From assembly GCF_023716665.1 (NCBI RefSeq), contig NZ_CP071860.1:558001-622000 (forward strand): a stretch of 64,000 nt of DNA. The letters run 5' to 3'. The notes beneath the pieces are model-generated. The model saw nothing but the letters and a program-made list of their open reading frames with translations, was not told the origin of the DNA and did not search any database. Every line of letters begins with the position of its first letter. Position 1 is the first letter of the stretch. The position numbers were made by a program, and so were the translations under genes. This document shows, in pieces, positions 1-9,014 of the stretch. Source of the DNA: Vibrio sp. SCSIO 43135 (lineage in GTDB: Bacteria; Pseudomonadota; Gammaproteobacteria; Enterobacterales; Vibrionaceae).

Positions 1-1
1 G

Positions 2-1426
2 TTGAATCAATCAACGCAAAAGGAAGCAGACTCTGCGAAAAACGCTGCTCAGTCAGCAAAAACACTCTATTTTCTCACTTGGCGCTGGCACTTCTATGCG
101 GGTTTATTTGTCGTCCCGTTCATGCTGATGCTTTCTCTCACTGGCCTTGTCATGTTATTCGATGATGAAATCGAATTTGCCCGATATGGCGATGTCATTG
201 AAGTGACTCCTCAGATCGCGCAAGTGACCCCCTCGGTGCAGTTAGACGCAGTTCAAAGTGCGTACCCTGACGCTAGTGTTACTCAGTTCATTACCGCTCC
301 TAGTTCCACCACTGCGAATCGGTTTTCTGTCACTAAGAGCAACGGTGAAACAGTATTGGTGACCGTCGATCCATACACTGGCAGAGTGCTAGGTGAAATT
401 GACCGCAGCGAAAGTTGGTATCAATTGGCGAACGACATTCACGGGACGTTGCTGGTGGGTGAAACCGGTGATTTTCTCATTGAGATGGCCGCAAGTTTGA
501 CCATTTTATTGTTGGTGTCTGGCATTTATATGTGGTTGCCAACCGACAGAGCAAGCGCTGCTGGGTTTCTTAAGGTTAGACTGCAAAACGGCAGTCGCAC
601 GCTGCTGAGAGATCTGCATACTAACATAGGTGGTGTGCTCTCACTCGTGCTGTTGTTCTTTGTTCTGTCTGGGTTGGCTTGGGCCGGCATCTGGGGTGCC
701 AAATTCGTGCAGCCTTGGAACACGTTTCCGGCGCAAAAGTGGGATGATGTGCCATTATCTTCGCTGACACATAAAGACCTAAACCATGGCAGTGAAGAAG
801 AAATGCCTTGGAATCTAGAGCAAACGCCAGTGCCTGAATCGCATGATCACTCCGCTATGATGGAAAGTGGCGAAGTGTTTATGGATAACATTGGCATCAA
901 TGCCGTCGTCGCCAAAGCAGAAGCGATGGGTTTCACTCACTATAGAATCAACTTCCCTCGTTCAGAAACCGGTGTATTTACTGTTTCTGCAAACACGATG
1001 AGTGGCGACATTAGTGATCCCACTCAGGATAGAACCTCGCATGTGGATCAGTATTCTGGCGAACTATTGGCCGATGTGACTTGGCAAGATTACAGTTTGA
1101 TAGCCAAAGCCATGGCGGCGGGTATTGCGCTTCACCAAGGTGACATCTCAGTCGCTAACAAGGCGGCGAATGCTCTGATATGTGTCTTATTCATTGTGAT
1201 ATCGGTAACGGGTGTCTTGATGTGGTGGATGAGACGACCAAGTGGGGTAGGAAAAGTGGGTGTTCCGCCACGCTTTGAGCGAGATGCGATTTGGAAAACA
1301 GGCGCGGTGACTCTGGTTGTTATTGCGATTGCATTTCCACTGGCAGGTATCAGTATCATTGTAGCAATGTTAATCGATTGGCTACTGATTAGGCGTGTAG
1401 CGAAGCTCCGTTTAGCGCTAAGCTAA
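2..1426 (+). CDS. PepSY-associated transmembrane protein (PiuB-like), possibly 5'-partial
   Basis: Inner-membrane protein of the PepSY_TM family, whose members are often linked to iron uptake or reduction of imported siderophores. Four hydrophobic blocks are visible: near residues 28-53 (after WRWHFYAG), 155-180 (ending SGIYMWLP), 203-232 (after LLRDLHTNIGG) and 390-412 (ending VTGVLMWW), plus a hydrophobic C-terminus. Soluble stretches between them carry PepSY-like sequence, and His-rich patches (HDHS near 280) occur in the large loop. About 474 residues is normal for the family. The reading frame opens with a TTG at base 2, at the window edge, so the true start may lie upstream. Family assignment is firm; substrate is unknown. 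Confidence 0.85.
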   Translation: MNQSTQKEADSAKNAAQSAKTLYFLTWRWHFYAGLFVVPFMLMLSLTGLVMLFDDEIEFARYGDVIEVTPQIAQVTPSVQLDAVQSAYPDASVTQFITAPSSTTANRFSVTKSNGETVLVTVDPYTGRVLGEIDRSESWYQLANDIHGTLLVGETGDFLIEMAASLTILLLVSGIYMWLPTDRASAAGFLKVRLQNGSRTLLRDLHTNIGGVLSLVLLFFVLSGLAWAGIWGAKFVQPWNTFPAQKWDDVPLSSLTHKDLNHGSEEEMPWNLEQTPVPESHDHSAMMESGEVFMDNIGINAVVAKAEAMGFTHYRINFPRSETGVFTVSANTMSGDISDPTQDRTSHVDQYSGELLADVTWQDYSLIAKAMAAGIALHQGDISVANKAANALICVLFIVISVTGVLMWWMRRPSGVGKVGVPPRFERDAIWKTGAVTLVVIAIAFPLAGISIIVAMLIDWLLIRRVAKLRLALS

Positions 1427-1429
1427 TGT

Positions 1430-1458
1430 AAAAGCCCCGCTAAGTCGCGGGGCTTTTT
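1430..1458 (+). terminator. Rho-independent terminator after the PepSY gene
   Basis: Perfect GC stem AAGCCCCGC / GCGGGGCTT around a short loop (taagt region), followed by a T-run. It begins a few bases after the stop codon at 1424-1426. It may also serve the convergent gene ending at 1468, since an A-run precedes the stem. Confidence 0.9.
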
Positions 1459-1467
1459 GTTGCTCAG

Positions 1468-1851
1468 TTAAGATTGGTAGATCTCGAGTGGTAAGCCATC
1501 TGGGTCGGCAAAAAAGGTAAATGTTTTGCCAGTCAATTCATCAGTACGAATTGGCTCAACATCGATGCCTTTTCCAACCAAGTAATCCACTACGCGTTCG
1601 ATATTATCGACATGGAAAGCTAGGTGCCTTAAGCCTTGAGCTTCTGGATAGCTCGGGCGTTCAGGGGTATCTGGAAAACTAAATAGCTCGATTTGCGAAC
1701 CGTCAGGAAGCTCAAGGTCGAGTTTGTATGAGTCGCGCGCCTCGCGGTAGGTTTCCGCTAAAACTTTAAACCCTAATACCTCGCAATAAAATCGCTTTGA
1801 AACGAGATAATCCGAACAAATTATCGCAACATGATGAATACGTTTGAACAT
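1468..1851 (-). CDS. gloA2: VOC family protein, YaeR/GloA2-like
   Basis: Small vicinal-oxygen-chelate (glyoxalase/dioxygenase fold) protein of about 127 residues, closely resembling E. coli YaeR along its length (HHVAIICSDY, SKRFYCEVLGF, IELFSFP, RPSYPEAQGLRHLAFHVD, FFADPDGLPLEIY). Metal-ligand positions typical of the fold are present: His near the N-terminus, Glu in the IELFSF strand, His in RHLAFHV and Glu in PLEIY. The start at 1851 is chosen because a GGAAGAG ribosome site precedes it and YaeR begins there; the open frame runs 26 codons further into the 3' end of the neighbouring LysR gene. It lies just downstream of that LysR gene on the same strand. The physiological substrate of the YaeR family is not established. 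Confidence 0.9.
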   Translation of the reverse strand: MFKRIHHVAIICSDYLVSKRFYCEVLGFKVLAETYREARDSYKLDLELPDGSQIELFSFPDTPERPSYPEAQGLRHLAFHVDNIERVVDYLVGKGIDVEPIRTDELTGKTFTFFADPDGLPLEIYQS

Positions 1852-1879
1852 TGACTCTTCCTTCATATCACTCACTCCG

Positions 1880-2815
1880 TTAACTCCTAGGCTCCGTTGA
1901 GCCTGTCGTAGTGAGGTTCTCCATAACAAAATCGATGAACACTCTTAGCCTAGCAGGCATATATTTGGTTTGCGGGTATTGCATAGCAATAGCGCCGTGA
2001 TAAGCACTTTTAATCGTCCAATCTTGCAGTATTGGAATGACCCTTTTCTTGCGTAGCGCATCGCTGATCACGAAGTCATGGAATATGCCGATGCCTAGCC
2101 CATCTTTCACCCCACGTAGGCGCATTTGTGAATGGTTGACCGCGTAGCGCCCTGTAACCGAAACCGTATGGTAATCATCCCCTTTAAAAAACTCCCAGCG
2201 GTTATCGCGCTCGGTTTCTGCTAAGTACAGACAGTCGTGCTGTTCTAAATCCGTAGGGTGTTGTGGTTCCCCACGCTGAGCGATGTATTCAGGGCTTGCA
2301 CACAACACTAAGTTGGTTGAAGCGATTTCTTTTAATACTAAATTTTCGTCAGGCTTGTCGGTGAGTTTAAATGCGATATCAATTCGGTCACGCAGTAAAT
2401 CGATTTCACCGTCAGCAACACGAAGCTTGAGCTGAATGTCTGGGTACTTTTGCAAAAATGGTACGACAAAAGGTTGCAGTACCGAGTTAAGAAACGCCTC
2501 TGGTGCGGCTACGGTGAGAGAGCCCGTCGGAGCGGTATGGTCCGATGTTGAAAGTTCTACAGCTTGTTGGGCAGCATTGACCATTAAAATCGCTTGGTCG
2601 TAAATCTGACGGCCAGTAGGGGTGATAACCAGTTTACGTGTGGTTCTTTCGAACAGCTTAACAGACAGCGAGCTCTCCAAGCGGGTGACGAGCTTACTCA
2701 ATGCTGAAGGTGTGACATCGAGCTTTTTTGCTGCTGCGGTAAAGCTTCCCTCATCGACGACGAGGATAAATGAAGCAAGATCGGGTAGCAGAGAAATGAG
2801 TTTCGGATTGAGCAT
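1880..2815 (-). CDS. LysR-family transcriptional regulator
   Basis: Full-length LysR-type regulator, 311 residues. The N-terminal winged helix-turn-helix is clear at about residues 12-70 (GSFTAAAKKLDVTPSALSKL, FERTTRKLVITPTG), followed by a type-2 periplasmic-binding-like effector domain from about 95 to 300. It belongs to the CrgA-like subgroup by its look. No strong ribosome site precedes the ATG at 2815. It sits about 28 bp upstream of the VOC gene on the same strand, so the two may be co-transcribed; no terminator separates them. Effector and targets are unknown. Confidence 0.9.
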   Translation of the reverse strand: MLNPKLISLLPDLASFILVVDEGSFTAAAKKLDVTPSALSKLVTRLESSLSVKLFERTTRKLVITPTGRQIYDQAILMVNAAQQAVELSTSDHTAPTGSLTVAAPEAFLNSVLQPFVVPFLQKYPDIQLKLRVADGEIDLLRDRIDIAFKLTDKPDENLVLKEIASTNLVLCASPEYIAQRGEPQHPTDLEQHDCLYLAETERDNRWEFFKGDDYHTVSVTGRYAVNHSQMRLRGVKDGLGIGIFHDFVISDALRKKRVIPILQDWTIKSAYHGAIAMQYPQTKYMPARLRVFIDFVMENLTTTGSTEPRS

Positions 2816-3015
2816 AGTAACAGAAGACTCTGATGATTAGGGTGGAGCACTCAGTGAATAGCCGAAGTAAAGCGTATTCGAGAGGAGAGTTCAACTTGTA
2901 GCACCAGAAACTGAGTCGTGTATAGGATTGTGATACCAATTTTACAGCCGAGTGTTCTACACTAAGGAGATAAGGTAACTATGTGATCCATAAAGAGAAG
3001 TGTGAGCGAAGCATA

Positions 3016-3834
3016 ATGAACAAAGATAATTTCTCTCATCGGCTTAAAGAATTACGTGAGCAAAAGCAGCTTTCTCAAGAAGAGTTGGTAGAAGTGCTGT
3101 CTCAATCTCATCGCGCATTTTTAGGGGTCAATCAAGTGACGGTGAGTCAATGGGAGCGAGGGAAAACCATACCCAGCTTTGTTCGTCGTTTAGGGTTAGC
3201 CAGCTTTTTTAAGGTAGATTACGATTTTTCTATTGAAGAAATGGGGCGGGTGAAATCGGCGAGCAAGTTGATGGATCAAGTCTTTAATCAAGATGCGGTG
3301 TACGACTACCAAATTTCTCATGTTGAACACGCGACTTATGCCGATGCAGATCCACAGCGATTAGCGCTGATGTGTGCACTACACAAGAAGCTTTACGGAC
3401 AGGATATCGGCCAGATCATAGAGAGAATGTCGTTTCGCCCGGCGTCGGTGGTGGTTCTGTCTTTTATGCGTGAGAGCGTGATTCTCGGCCATGTAATATA
3501 CGATGGGGTGACCCATACGCTGCTCAGCGTGGGCGCTGTGAGCATAGTGATCCGCCGGCGTATTTTCGATTATTTAGCGAAGCATACCAATGATATGGAG
3601 TTCAACTTTCCAACAATTGACCCAGCGATGGCACAGTTCCTCTACGACCTCTATTTGGAGCCAGTAGGCACTCAACATGGTTTGACGTGTTTCCGTTCAA
3701 GTATCAAAAAAGTGGTGGAGAATCCTTTCTCGCAAACCATTCAAACTCGCAATGACGTGTACTTTAAGTACATTCGCTATCACGATCTAAAAATGAAGAA
3801 AAAGAGCATCGAATTTATCTTAGGTGAAACCTAA
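3016..3834 (+). CDS. XRE-family helix-turn-helix regulator
   Basis: Predicted DNA-binding protein of about 272 residues. The N-terminal 60 residues are an XRE/Cro helix-turn-helix (LKELREQKQLSQEELVEVL, VNQVTVSQWERGKTIPS). The remaining ~200 residues (after EEMGRVKSASKLM) are soluble and I do not recognise a family with certainty; they may bind a ligand or act as an acyltransferase-like sensor. The ATG at 3016 is preferred; an in-frame GTG at 2983 has AAGGAGA about 12 bases upstream and is a real alternative, which would add 11 residues. The 3' end overlaps the convergent receiver gene by 20 bp, with no terminator between them. Confidence 0.8.
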   Translation: MNKDNFSHRLKELREQKQLSQEELVEVLSQSHRAFLGVNQVTVSQWERGKTIPSFVRRLGLASFFKVDYDFSIEEMGRVKSASKLMDQVFNQDAVYDYQISHVEHATYADADPQRLALMCALHKKLYGQDIGQIIERMSFRPASVVVLSFMRESVILGHVIYDGVTHTLLSVGAVSIVIRRRIFDYLAKHTNDMEFNFPTIDPAMAQFLYDLYLEPVGTQHGLTCFRSSIKKVVENPFSQTIQTRNDVYFKYIRYHDLKMKKKSIEFILGET

Positions 3835-5428
3835 TTTGATCGTATTCCGCTTTTAACCTCACTAAATTGTTGTGCTGCCCAAGATCTTTGTATGAGTCTT
3901 TGAGGAAGCTAATGCTGGTCTCAATATTAGATAGAAATCCCTTGGTTTTTTTCACTGGTTTGTTCGCGAGTGTACGTGCAATCAGCGATACAAAACTTTC
4001 GTGATAGTGTTGGTTGAGTGGAGATTGAGCTGTCATTGACTCTAACGCAGATAGATCTGAGTCTCGTTTCAAATCGAAGTGCAGCTCTTTATCGGCACTG
4101 TGCTGAACTAAGCTTTCAAACACTTTGTTTGTCACAATAGACAAGTAATCATTTTCCACGAACATAAGATGTTTGTTGTGCAACATTTTCACATTAGCGT
4201 TTAGCCCAAGGTGGTAACACGCTAAAGCGAGCAGAATAAGTACTAAGTTATCATTGCAATACAGTGCTCGAGCTTTAAAGGCTTCGATATGCTGACGGGT
4301 TTTGAACAGTGACTTCTTATCGTAGTTTTTCAGGATATACATAAACAGAAAGTACAGATTGTCCTGTTTATCTTGCTCTGAAACTAACTTGTCGAAAATA
4401 TGTGGCTCTACATATTTAGGTTTGCCTACAAATACTTGTTCCAATGCACGCAAACATTGAAGAAACAACATTGCGCGCTTTTCAAGTAGTGGGTTGCTTC
4501 GGTTATGCCTGATATAACGAGTGAGAGTGTCCGAAGCCGAGCTATAGTCGAGGTTGTACATGTGAAGAACCGCGGCTTTGATGATCTTTTCATGGTCTTC
4601 ATTGGATTTCATATACTCTTTTATTACCGACTGACATGTGTCGGTTTCAACGTTGTTTTCACGTAAGATCCAGCTCACTTTAGGGTGCGATTTGATTGAC
4701 GGTTCGCTGTCGAGCAAATCGGTGACTAACGTATGTTTCCCCAACAAACTGTATAGCTCGACGAGTTGTACAAGGGGCCATTCGGCACTTGTTTGCAGTT
4801 CTGACTTGCAGCATTGAATCGCTTCTTCAAAGCGCTTCAGTTTCGTTAGTGCTAGGCACTTTAAGCGCATAATCTCACTGGCATACTGAGGGCTTTCGAA
4901 CAGTAGTTGTTCTGACTTTTCAATGACCTGATCGTATGCGCGGCCAAAATATGCGTTCTTAAGTGGCTTTAGTTTGATACTTTTCTGGACGATCTTAGTG
5001 AGCTTAGCCACGAACTGATTGTGATTAAATGGCTTAGCAATAAAGCCGTCTGGGATATTGGTATCGATTTCACGAGCAGTATCGAGATCAAGGGTGTTGT
5101 CTGTCACGATCAATGACGTCAGTTTTGTTCGGAACTGCTCTTTTTCTAAATAGCGTAGAAAATCCCTCCCAAGCGGACGATTTTTGAATCGATACGAACA
5201 AATAATGATGTCATACCCCTCGTCTTCGATTTTATCTTTGAGGTACCACGACGCCAGTTTGGTATCAGATGCATGTTGAATGTTTTTGTCATCGATTTTC
5301 AGCTTGGACAGGATTTTTCTGATGCTTTGTATGAACAGAGTGCTGTCGTCAACGATCAATACTTTCAGTTTGCCAAAGTTGTTGTATTGAGCTGAGTTGA
5401 GAAGTTGGCTGTCTTTTAAGATTTTCAT
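3815..5428 (-). CDS. Pseudo-receiver protein with long helical C-terminal domain (VieB-like)
   Basis: 537 residues. The N-terminus (about 20-145) is a CheY-like receiver: acidic pair VDDS, the switch Thr in SLIVTDN and the invariant Lys in IAKPF are present. The phosphoacceptor Asp, however, is replaced: the strand that normally ends in D reads YDIIICSYRF, giving Ser. The rest is rich in helical pairs resembling tetratricopeptide repeats (for example ALTKLKRFEEAIQCCKSEL) and has no DNA-binding domain. It is separated by only 11 bp from the upstream EAL gene, so the two are probably one operon. The layout recalls VieB beside VieA in V. cholerae, where VieB modulates the sensor kinase VieS; orthology here is inferred, not shown. 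No kinase gene is visible nearby. Confidence 0.75.
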   Translation of the reverse strand: MKILKDSQLLNSAQYNNFGKLKVLIVDDSTLFIQSIRKILSKLKIDDKNIQHASDTKLASWYLKDKIEDEGYDIIICSYRFKNRPLGRDFLRYLEKEQFRTKLTSLIVTDNTLDLDTAREIDTNIPDGFIAKPFNHNQFVAKLTKIVQKSIKLKPLKNAYFGRAYDQVIEKSEQLLFESPQYASEIMRLKCLALTKLKRFEEAIQCCKSELQTSAEWPLVQLVELYSLLGKHTLVTDLLDSEPSIKSHPKVSWILRENNVETDTCQSVIKEYMKSNEDHEKIIKAAVLHMYNLDYSSASDTLTRYIRHNRSNPLLEKRAMLFLQCLRALEQVFVGKPKYVEPHIFDKLVSEQDKQDNLYFLFMYILKNYDKKSLFKTRQHIEAFKARALYCNDNLVLILLALACYHLGLNANVKMLHNKHLMFVENDYLSIVTNKVFESLVQHSADKELHFDLKRDSDLSALESMTAQSPLNQHYHESFVSLIARTLANKPVKKTKGFLSNIETSISFLKDSYKDLGQHNNLVRLKAEYDQIRFHLR

Positions 5429-5439
5429 TGTGCTGAGCC

Positions 5440-6177
5440 TTATGCCGCAACCAAAGTTTTAAGCTCTTGAAAGCAAACTGGCTTAGAAAAGTGGAAACCT
5501 TGGTACTGGTCGAAGCCTAAATTACGCACGTAAATGCGAGTATCAGCGTTTTCTACCCCTTCAGCGACTGTGGCGATTCCCATCTCTTTGCAAAACAATA
5601 GAATGCTTTTCAGCAGTGCATAACCGTTCTGATGGTTTGTATTGATAAGGTTTTTATCGAACTTCACTTCATCGACATTGAGTGCCAGTAGCTTGTTGAT
5701 GTTTGAATAACCAGCGCCAAAATCGTCAATAGAGATCTTGATCCCCAGTGCTTTGTACTTATCTATCAATGCTTGTGAGCATTCAGTTACGTCGTCTGAC
5801 TCGCTTAGTTCGAATGTCAGCATATGTGCCGGATAGGAGTGATCCCAAAGCAGAGCTCGAACGGATTCATAGGTTTTTTCGTTATCTAGTACGTTATAAC
5901 TTACATTGATCGCAACAGGGCATGGGTAAGACAGCGAGGTAACTTCGGTCAATGCTGTGCTTAGCACGATTTGGAAAATGTCTTGTTCGAAACCCAATTC
6001 GAATGCGCGTTCGATAAATGAGGCAGGGGAAACAATGCCGTGGCTTGGTGTCTTAAGGCGAAACAGGACTTCAACACCCTTCACAGTATCAAGGCTTGGC
6101 TCGACTAGAGGTTGGTAAAAGCAGGTATGCCAACCCTTGGCAAAAGCGTCCTTGATTAACTGATCAGAGATATTCAT
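5440..6177 (-). CDS. EAL-domain cyclic-di-GMP phosphodiesterase
   Basis: Stand-alone EAL domain of about 245 residues. The catalytic set looks complete: EVLFR (signature Glu, with Val in place of Ala), INVSYN (Asn), FELSESDDV (Glu), SIDDFGAGYSN (paired Asp), EVKFDKNL (Lys), AEGVEN (Glu) and QGFHFSKP (Gln). It should hydrolyse c-di-GMP to pGpG in the cytoplasm. The start at 6177 follows TTAAGG at a good distance; an in-frame upstream start near 6309 would add a non-conserved 44-residue leader. It is the first gene of a two-gene unit with the receiver protein downstream, so its activity may be tuned by that partner. No GGDEF or sensory domain is attached. Confidence 0.88.
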   Translation of the reverse strand: MNISDQLIKDAFAKGWHTCFYQPLVEPSLDTVKGVEVLFRLKTPSHGIVSPASFIERAFELGFEQDIFQIVLSTALTEVTSLSYPCPVAINVSYNVLDNEKTYESVRALLWDHSYPAHMLTFELSESDDVTECSQALIDKYKALGIKISIDDFGAGYSNINKLLALNVDEVKFDKNLINTNHQNGYALLKSILLFCKEMGIATVAEGVENADTRIYVRNLGFDQYQGFHFSKPVCFQELKTLVAA

Positions 6178-6510
6178 GAGTACGACCTTAAGTGGTGAAA
6201 AAGGACGCATATTCTCTTCAGTCTGCAGCTGGAGGACTATATTGAATTGAGCAAAGATTTTTCTGTTTGATATATCAGCATCAAAATTCGGAATTGTTAC
6301 CCAAGTCACTAAATAAGATTATTTGTGCCTGTGGTTCACTAATGTTTTTCCGGTTGACGCTCTAATGCATTACAGCGGGTTGGATTACACTTTACCGCAA
6401 CAGAATTGCTTTGCGATTTAGCAGAGCACCCTACAAGCCCATTCGAGCAACCATACTTTGGTTTAAGTCGATTGGGCGATACAAAGATAATAACTAGGAA
6501 GGAATTTGAA
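6178..6510. other. Divergent intergenic region between EAL gene and kbl
   Basis: About 330 bp holding the divergent promoters of the EAL unit and kbl. Open frames run through parts of it in both directions, but neither extension resembles the protein families downstream, so I treat it as non-coding. I see no riboswitch or clear palindromic operator. The kbl ribosome site (AGGAAGGAA) lies at its right end. Confidence 0.5.
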
Positions 6511-7704
6511 ATGTCATCTGCATTTTACCAACAGATCAAAACTCAAATTGAAGAAGTAAAGGAAGAAGGCCTTTACAAGTCAGAGCGTGTTATTACTTCA
6601 CAGCAGCAAGCTGCGGTAAAGATTTCGACAGGTGAAGAAGTTCTGAACTTCTGTGCAAACAACTACCTAGGCCTAGCAAACCACCCAGCTCTTATCGAAG
6701 CTGGTAAAGCAGGTATGGATGACCACGGTTTCGGTATGGCGTCAGTGCGTTTCATCTGTGGTACTCAAGACATCCACAAAGAGCTAGAGCAAAAGCTATC
6801 TAAATTCTTGGGTAAAGAAGATACGATTCTTTACACTTCTTGTTTCGATGCGAACGCTGGCCTATTCGAAACGATTCTTGGCAAAGAAGATGCGATCATC
6901 TCTGACGCACTAAACCACGCATCAATCATCGATGGTGTTCGTCTATGTAAAGCGATGCGCTTCCGTTACTCAAACAACAATATGGAAGAGCTAGAGCAAC
7001 AATTGATCGCTGCGAAAGAAGCGGGTGCTCGCCACATTCTGATTGTTACTGACGGCGTATTCTCAATGGACGGTGTGGTTGCAAACCTACCAGCTATCTG
7101 CGACCTAGCAGACAAGTACGGTGCATTAACTATGGTCGACGATTCTCACGCTGTTGGCTTCATGGGTAAAACAGGTGCAGGTACACACGAATATCACGAT
7201 GTTGTAGACCGTATCGATATCATCACAGGTACGCTAGGTAAAGCGATGGGTGGTGCTTCAGGTGGTTACACGTCTGGTAAAGCAGAAGTGATCGACTGGC
7301 TACGTCAACGTTCGCGCCCATACCTATTCTCTAACTCAGTTGCTCCTGCAATTGTATCGGCTTCAATCCGAGTTCTAGACTTACTAGAAGAGTCGGGTGA
7401 CCTACGCGACCGTCTATGGGAAAACGCAGCTCACTTCCGTGCACGTATGGAAGGCGCTGGCTTCACTATGGGTGGTGCAGACCACGCAATCATTCCAATC
7501 ATGTTGGGTGATGCAAAAGTGGCAGCAGAGTTTGCTGAACGCGCGCTAGAGAAAGGCATCTATGTAATTGGCTTCTCTTTCCCTGTCGTACCAAAAGGCC
7601 AAGCTCGTATCCGTACTCAAATGTCAGCAGCACACTCTCGTGAGCAGCTAGACCGTGCAATCGACGCGTTCATCGCTGTCGGTAAAGATATGGGCATCAT
7701 CTAA
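6511..7704 (+). CDS. kbl: Glycine C-acetyltransferase (2-amino-3-ketobutyrate CoA ligase)
   Basis: Kbl, 397 residues, the usual length. It is a PLP enzyme of the alpha-oxoamine synthase family that cleaves 2-amino-3-ketobutyrate with CoA to glycine and acetyl-CoA, the second step of threonine degradation. Diagnostic stretches are [46 protein letters not shown] and the PLP-lysine segment [16 protein letters not shown]. The start at 6511 ([10 protein letters not shown]) matches the family N-terminus and follows AGGAAGGAA; the longer open frame upstream is not used. It is 79 bp ahead of tdh, its metabolic partner, so co-transcription is expected. Codon choice is strongly biased (CTA, GGT, CGT), as in highly expressed Vibrio genes. 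Confidence 0.97.
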   Translation: MSSAFYQQIKTQIEEVKEEGLYKSERVITSQQQAAVKISTGEEVLNFCANNYLGLANHPALIEAGKAGMDDHGFGMASVRFICGTQDIHKELEQKLSKFLGKEDTILYTSCFDANAGLFETILGKEDAIISDALNHASIIDGVRLCKAMRFRYSNNNMEELEQQLIAAKEAGARHILIVTDGVFSMDGVVANLPAICDLADKYGALTMVDDSHAVGFMGKTGAGTHEYHDVVDRIDIITGTLGKAMGGASGGYTSGKAEVIDWLRQRSRPYLFSNSVAPAIVSASIRVLDLLEESGDLRDRLWENAAHFRARMEGAGFTMGGADHAIIPIMLGDAKVAAEFAERALEKGIYVIGFSFPVVPKGQARIRTQMSAAHSREQLDRAIDAFIAVGKDMGII

Positions 7705-7744
7705 TTCGCTCAAACGTCGAATTTAGATAACCAGAATTTTTGAT

Positions 7745-7767
7745 TCTCGCCCGAACGGTGGGCGAGA
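7745..7767 (+). other. Stem-loop between kbl and tdh
   Basis: Inverted repeat TCTCGCCC / GGGCGAGA with a 7-base loop, ending 16 bp before the tdh start codon. There is no T-run after it, so it is unlikely to terminate transcription. It could stabilise the kbl transcript 3' end or influence tdh translation. Confidence 0.5.
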
Positions 7768-7783
7768 TGAATTAGGTAACATT

Positions 7784-8815
7784 ATGAAAATTAAAGCTCT
7801 TTCTAAACTGAAGCCTGAAGAAGGCATTTGGATGACTGAAGTGGACAAGCCAGAGCTTGGTCACAACGACATTCTGATCAAAATTAAGAAAACGGCAATC
7901 TGTGGTACTGATGTCCACATCTACAACTGGGACGAATGGTCTCAAAACACGATTCCAGTACCTATGGTCGTTGGCCATGAGTACGTGGGTGAAGTGGTAG
8001 GAATCGGCCAAGAAGTTCGTGGCTTCGAAATTGGCGATCGTGTATCAGGCGAAGGCCACATCACTTGTGGTCACTGTCGTAACTGTCGTGGCGGCCGTAC
8101 TCACTTGTGTCGTAACACAACGGGTGTTGGTGTAAACCGCACTGGTGCATTCTCTGAGTACTTAGTGATCCCAGCATTTAATGCATTTAAGATCCCTGAA
8201 GGCATTTCAGATGACCTAGCGTCTATCTTCGACCCGTTTGGCAACGCTGTGCACACGGCACTGTCGTTCGACCTAGTTGGTGAAGACGTGCTGATTACTG
8301 GCGCAGGCCCAATTGGCATCATGGCGGCGGCTGTGGCGAAGCACGTTGGTGCTCGTCATGTTGTAATCACTGACGTAAACGAATACCGCTTGGATCTAGC
8401 ACGTAAAATGGGCGTAACCCGCGCAGTTAACGTGGCAGAAGAGAAGCTGGAAGACGTGATGGAAGAGCTGGGCATGACAGAAGGCTTCGATGTTGGCCTT
8501 GAAATGTCAGGTGTTCAAGCGGCATTCAGCACAATGCTGAAGACAATGAACCACGGTGGTCGTATCGCTCTACTAGGTATTCCGCCATCAGACATGGGTA
8601 TCGACTGGAACCAAGTTATCTTCAAAGGCTTGGTTATCAAAGGTATCTACGGTCGTGAAATGTTCGAAACTTGGTACAAGATGGCTTCATTGATTCAATC
8701 TGGCCTAGATCTGACACCAATCATCACGCACCATTACAAGATCGATGACTTCCAACAAGGCTTCGATGTGATGCGTAGCGGCATGTCTGGTAAAGTGATT
8801 CTTGACTGGGAATAA
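7784..8815 (+). CDS. tdh: L-threonine 3-dehydrogenase
   Basis: Tdh, 343 residues, zinc-dependent medium-chain dehydrogenase oxidising L-threonine to 2-amino-3-ketobutyrate with NAD+, the substrate of Kbl. Catalytic zinc ligands are visible in [16 protein letters not shown] (Cys) and [10 protein letters not shown] (His-Glu). The structural zinc site is [15 protein letters not shown], and the Rossmann glycine motif is [10 protein letters not shown]. Length and start ([10 protein letters not shown]) agree with E. coli Tdh. It follows kbl with a stem-loop between them and is closed by a strong terminator at 8845-8875. Assignment is secure. Confidence 0.97.
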   Translation: MKIKALSKLKPEEGIWMTEVDKPELGHNDILIKIKKTAICGTDVHIYNWDEWSQNTIPVPMVVGHEYVGEVVGIGQEVRGFEIGDRVSGEGHITCGHCRNCRGGRTHLCRNTTGVGVNRTGAFSEYLVIPAFNAFKIPEGISDDLASIFDPFGNAVHTALSFDLVGEDVLITGAGPIGIMAAAVAKHVGARHVVITDVNEYRLDLARKMGVTRAVNVAEEKLEDVMEELGMTEGFDVGLEMSGVQAAFSTMLKTMNHGGRIALLGIPPSDMGIDWNQVIFKGLVIKGIYGREMFETWYKMASLIQSGLDLTPIITHHYKIDDFQQGFDVMRSGMSGKVILDWE

Positions 8816-8844
8816 GTCTTAACTGTCTGATTCCAAAAATATTA

Positions 8845-8875
8845 AAAGCCGAGCTTGTGAAAGTTCGGCTTTTTT
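8845..8875 (+). terminator. Rho-independent terminator of kbl-tdh
   Basis: Stem AAGCCGAGCTT / AAGTTCGGCTT with a GTGA loop and a run of six T residues. It lies about 30 bp past the tdh stop codon. Confidence 0.93.
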
Positions 8876-9014
8876 ATTGTCTTCACCAATATTTTTTAAC
8901 ACTATTTTCGCATCGACGAACATCACGTTTTGTTATAGTCTCACCTCAAAAATATAGGCGTATCAACGTCACAAAGTCAGCTCAATATAAACTCATTAGG
9001 AATCACGACAACCC

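Noticed and set aside
2981..2986. ATG start for the XRE gene at 2981
   Set aside because: It is followed at once by TGA (ATGTGA); the nearby GTG at 2983 or ATG at 3016 must be used.
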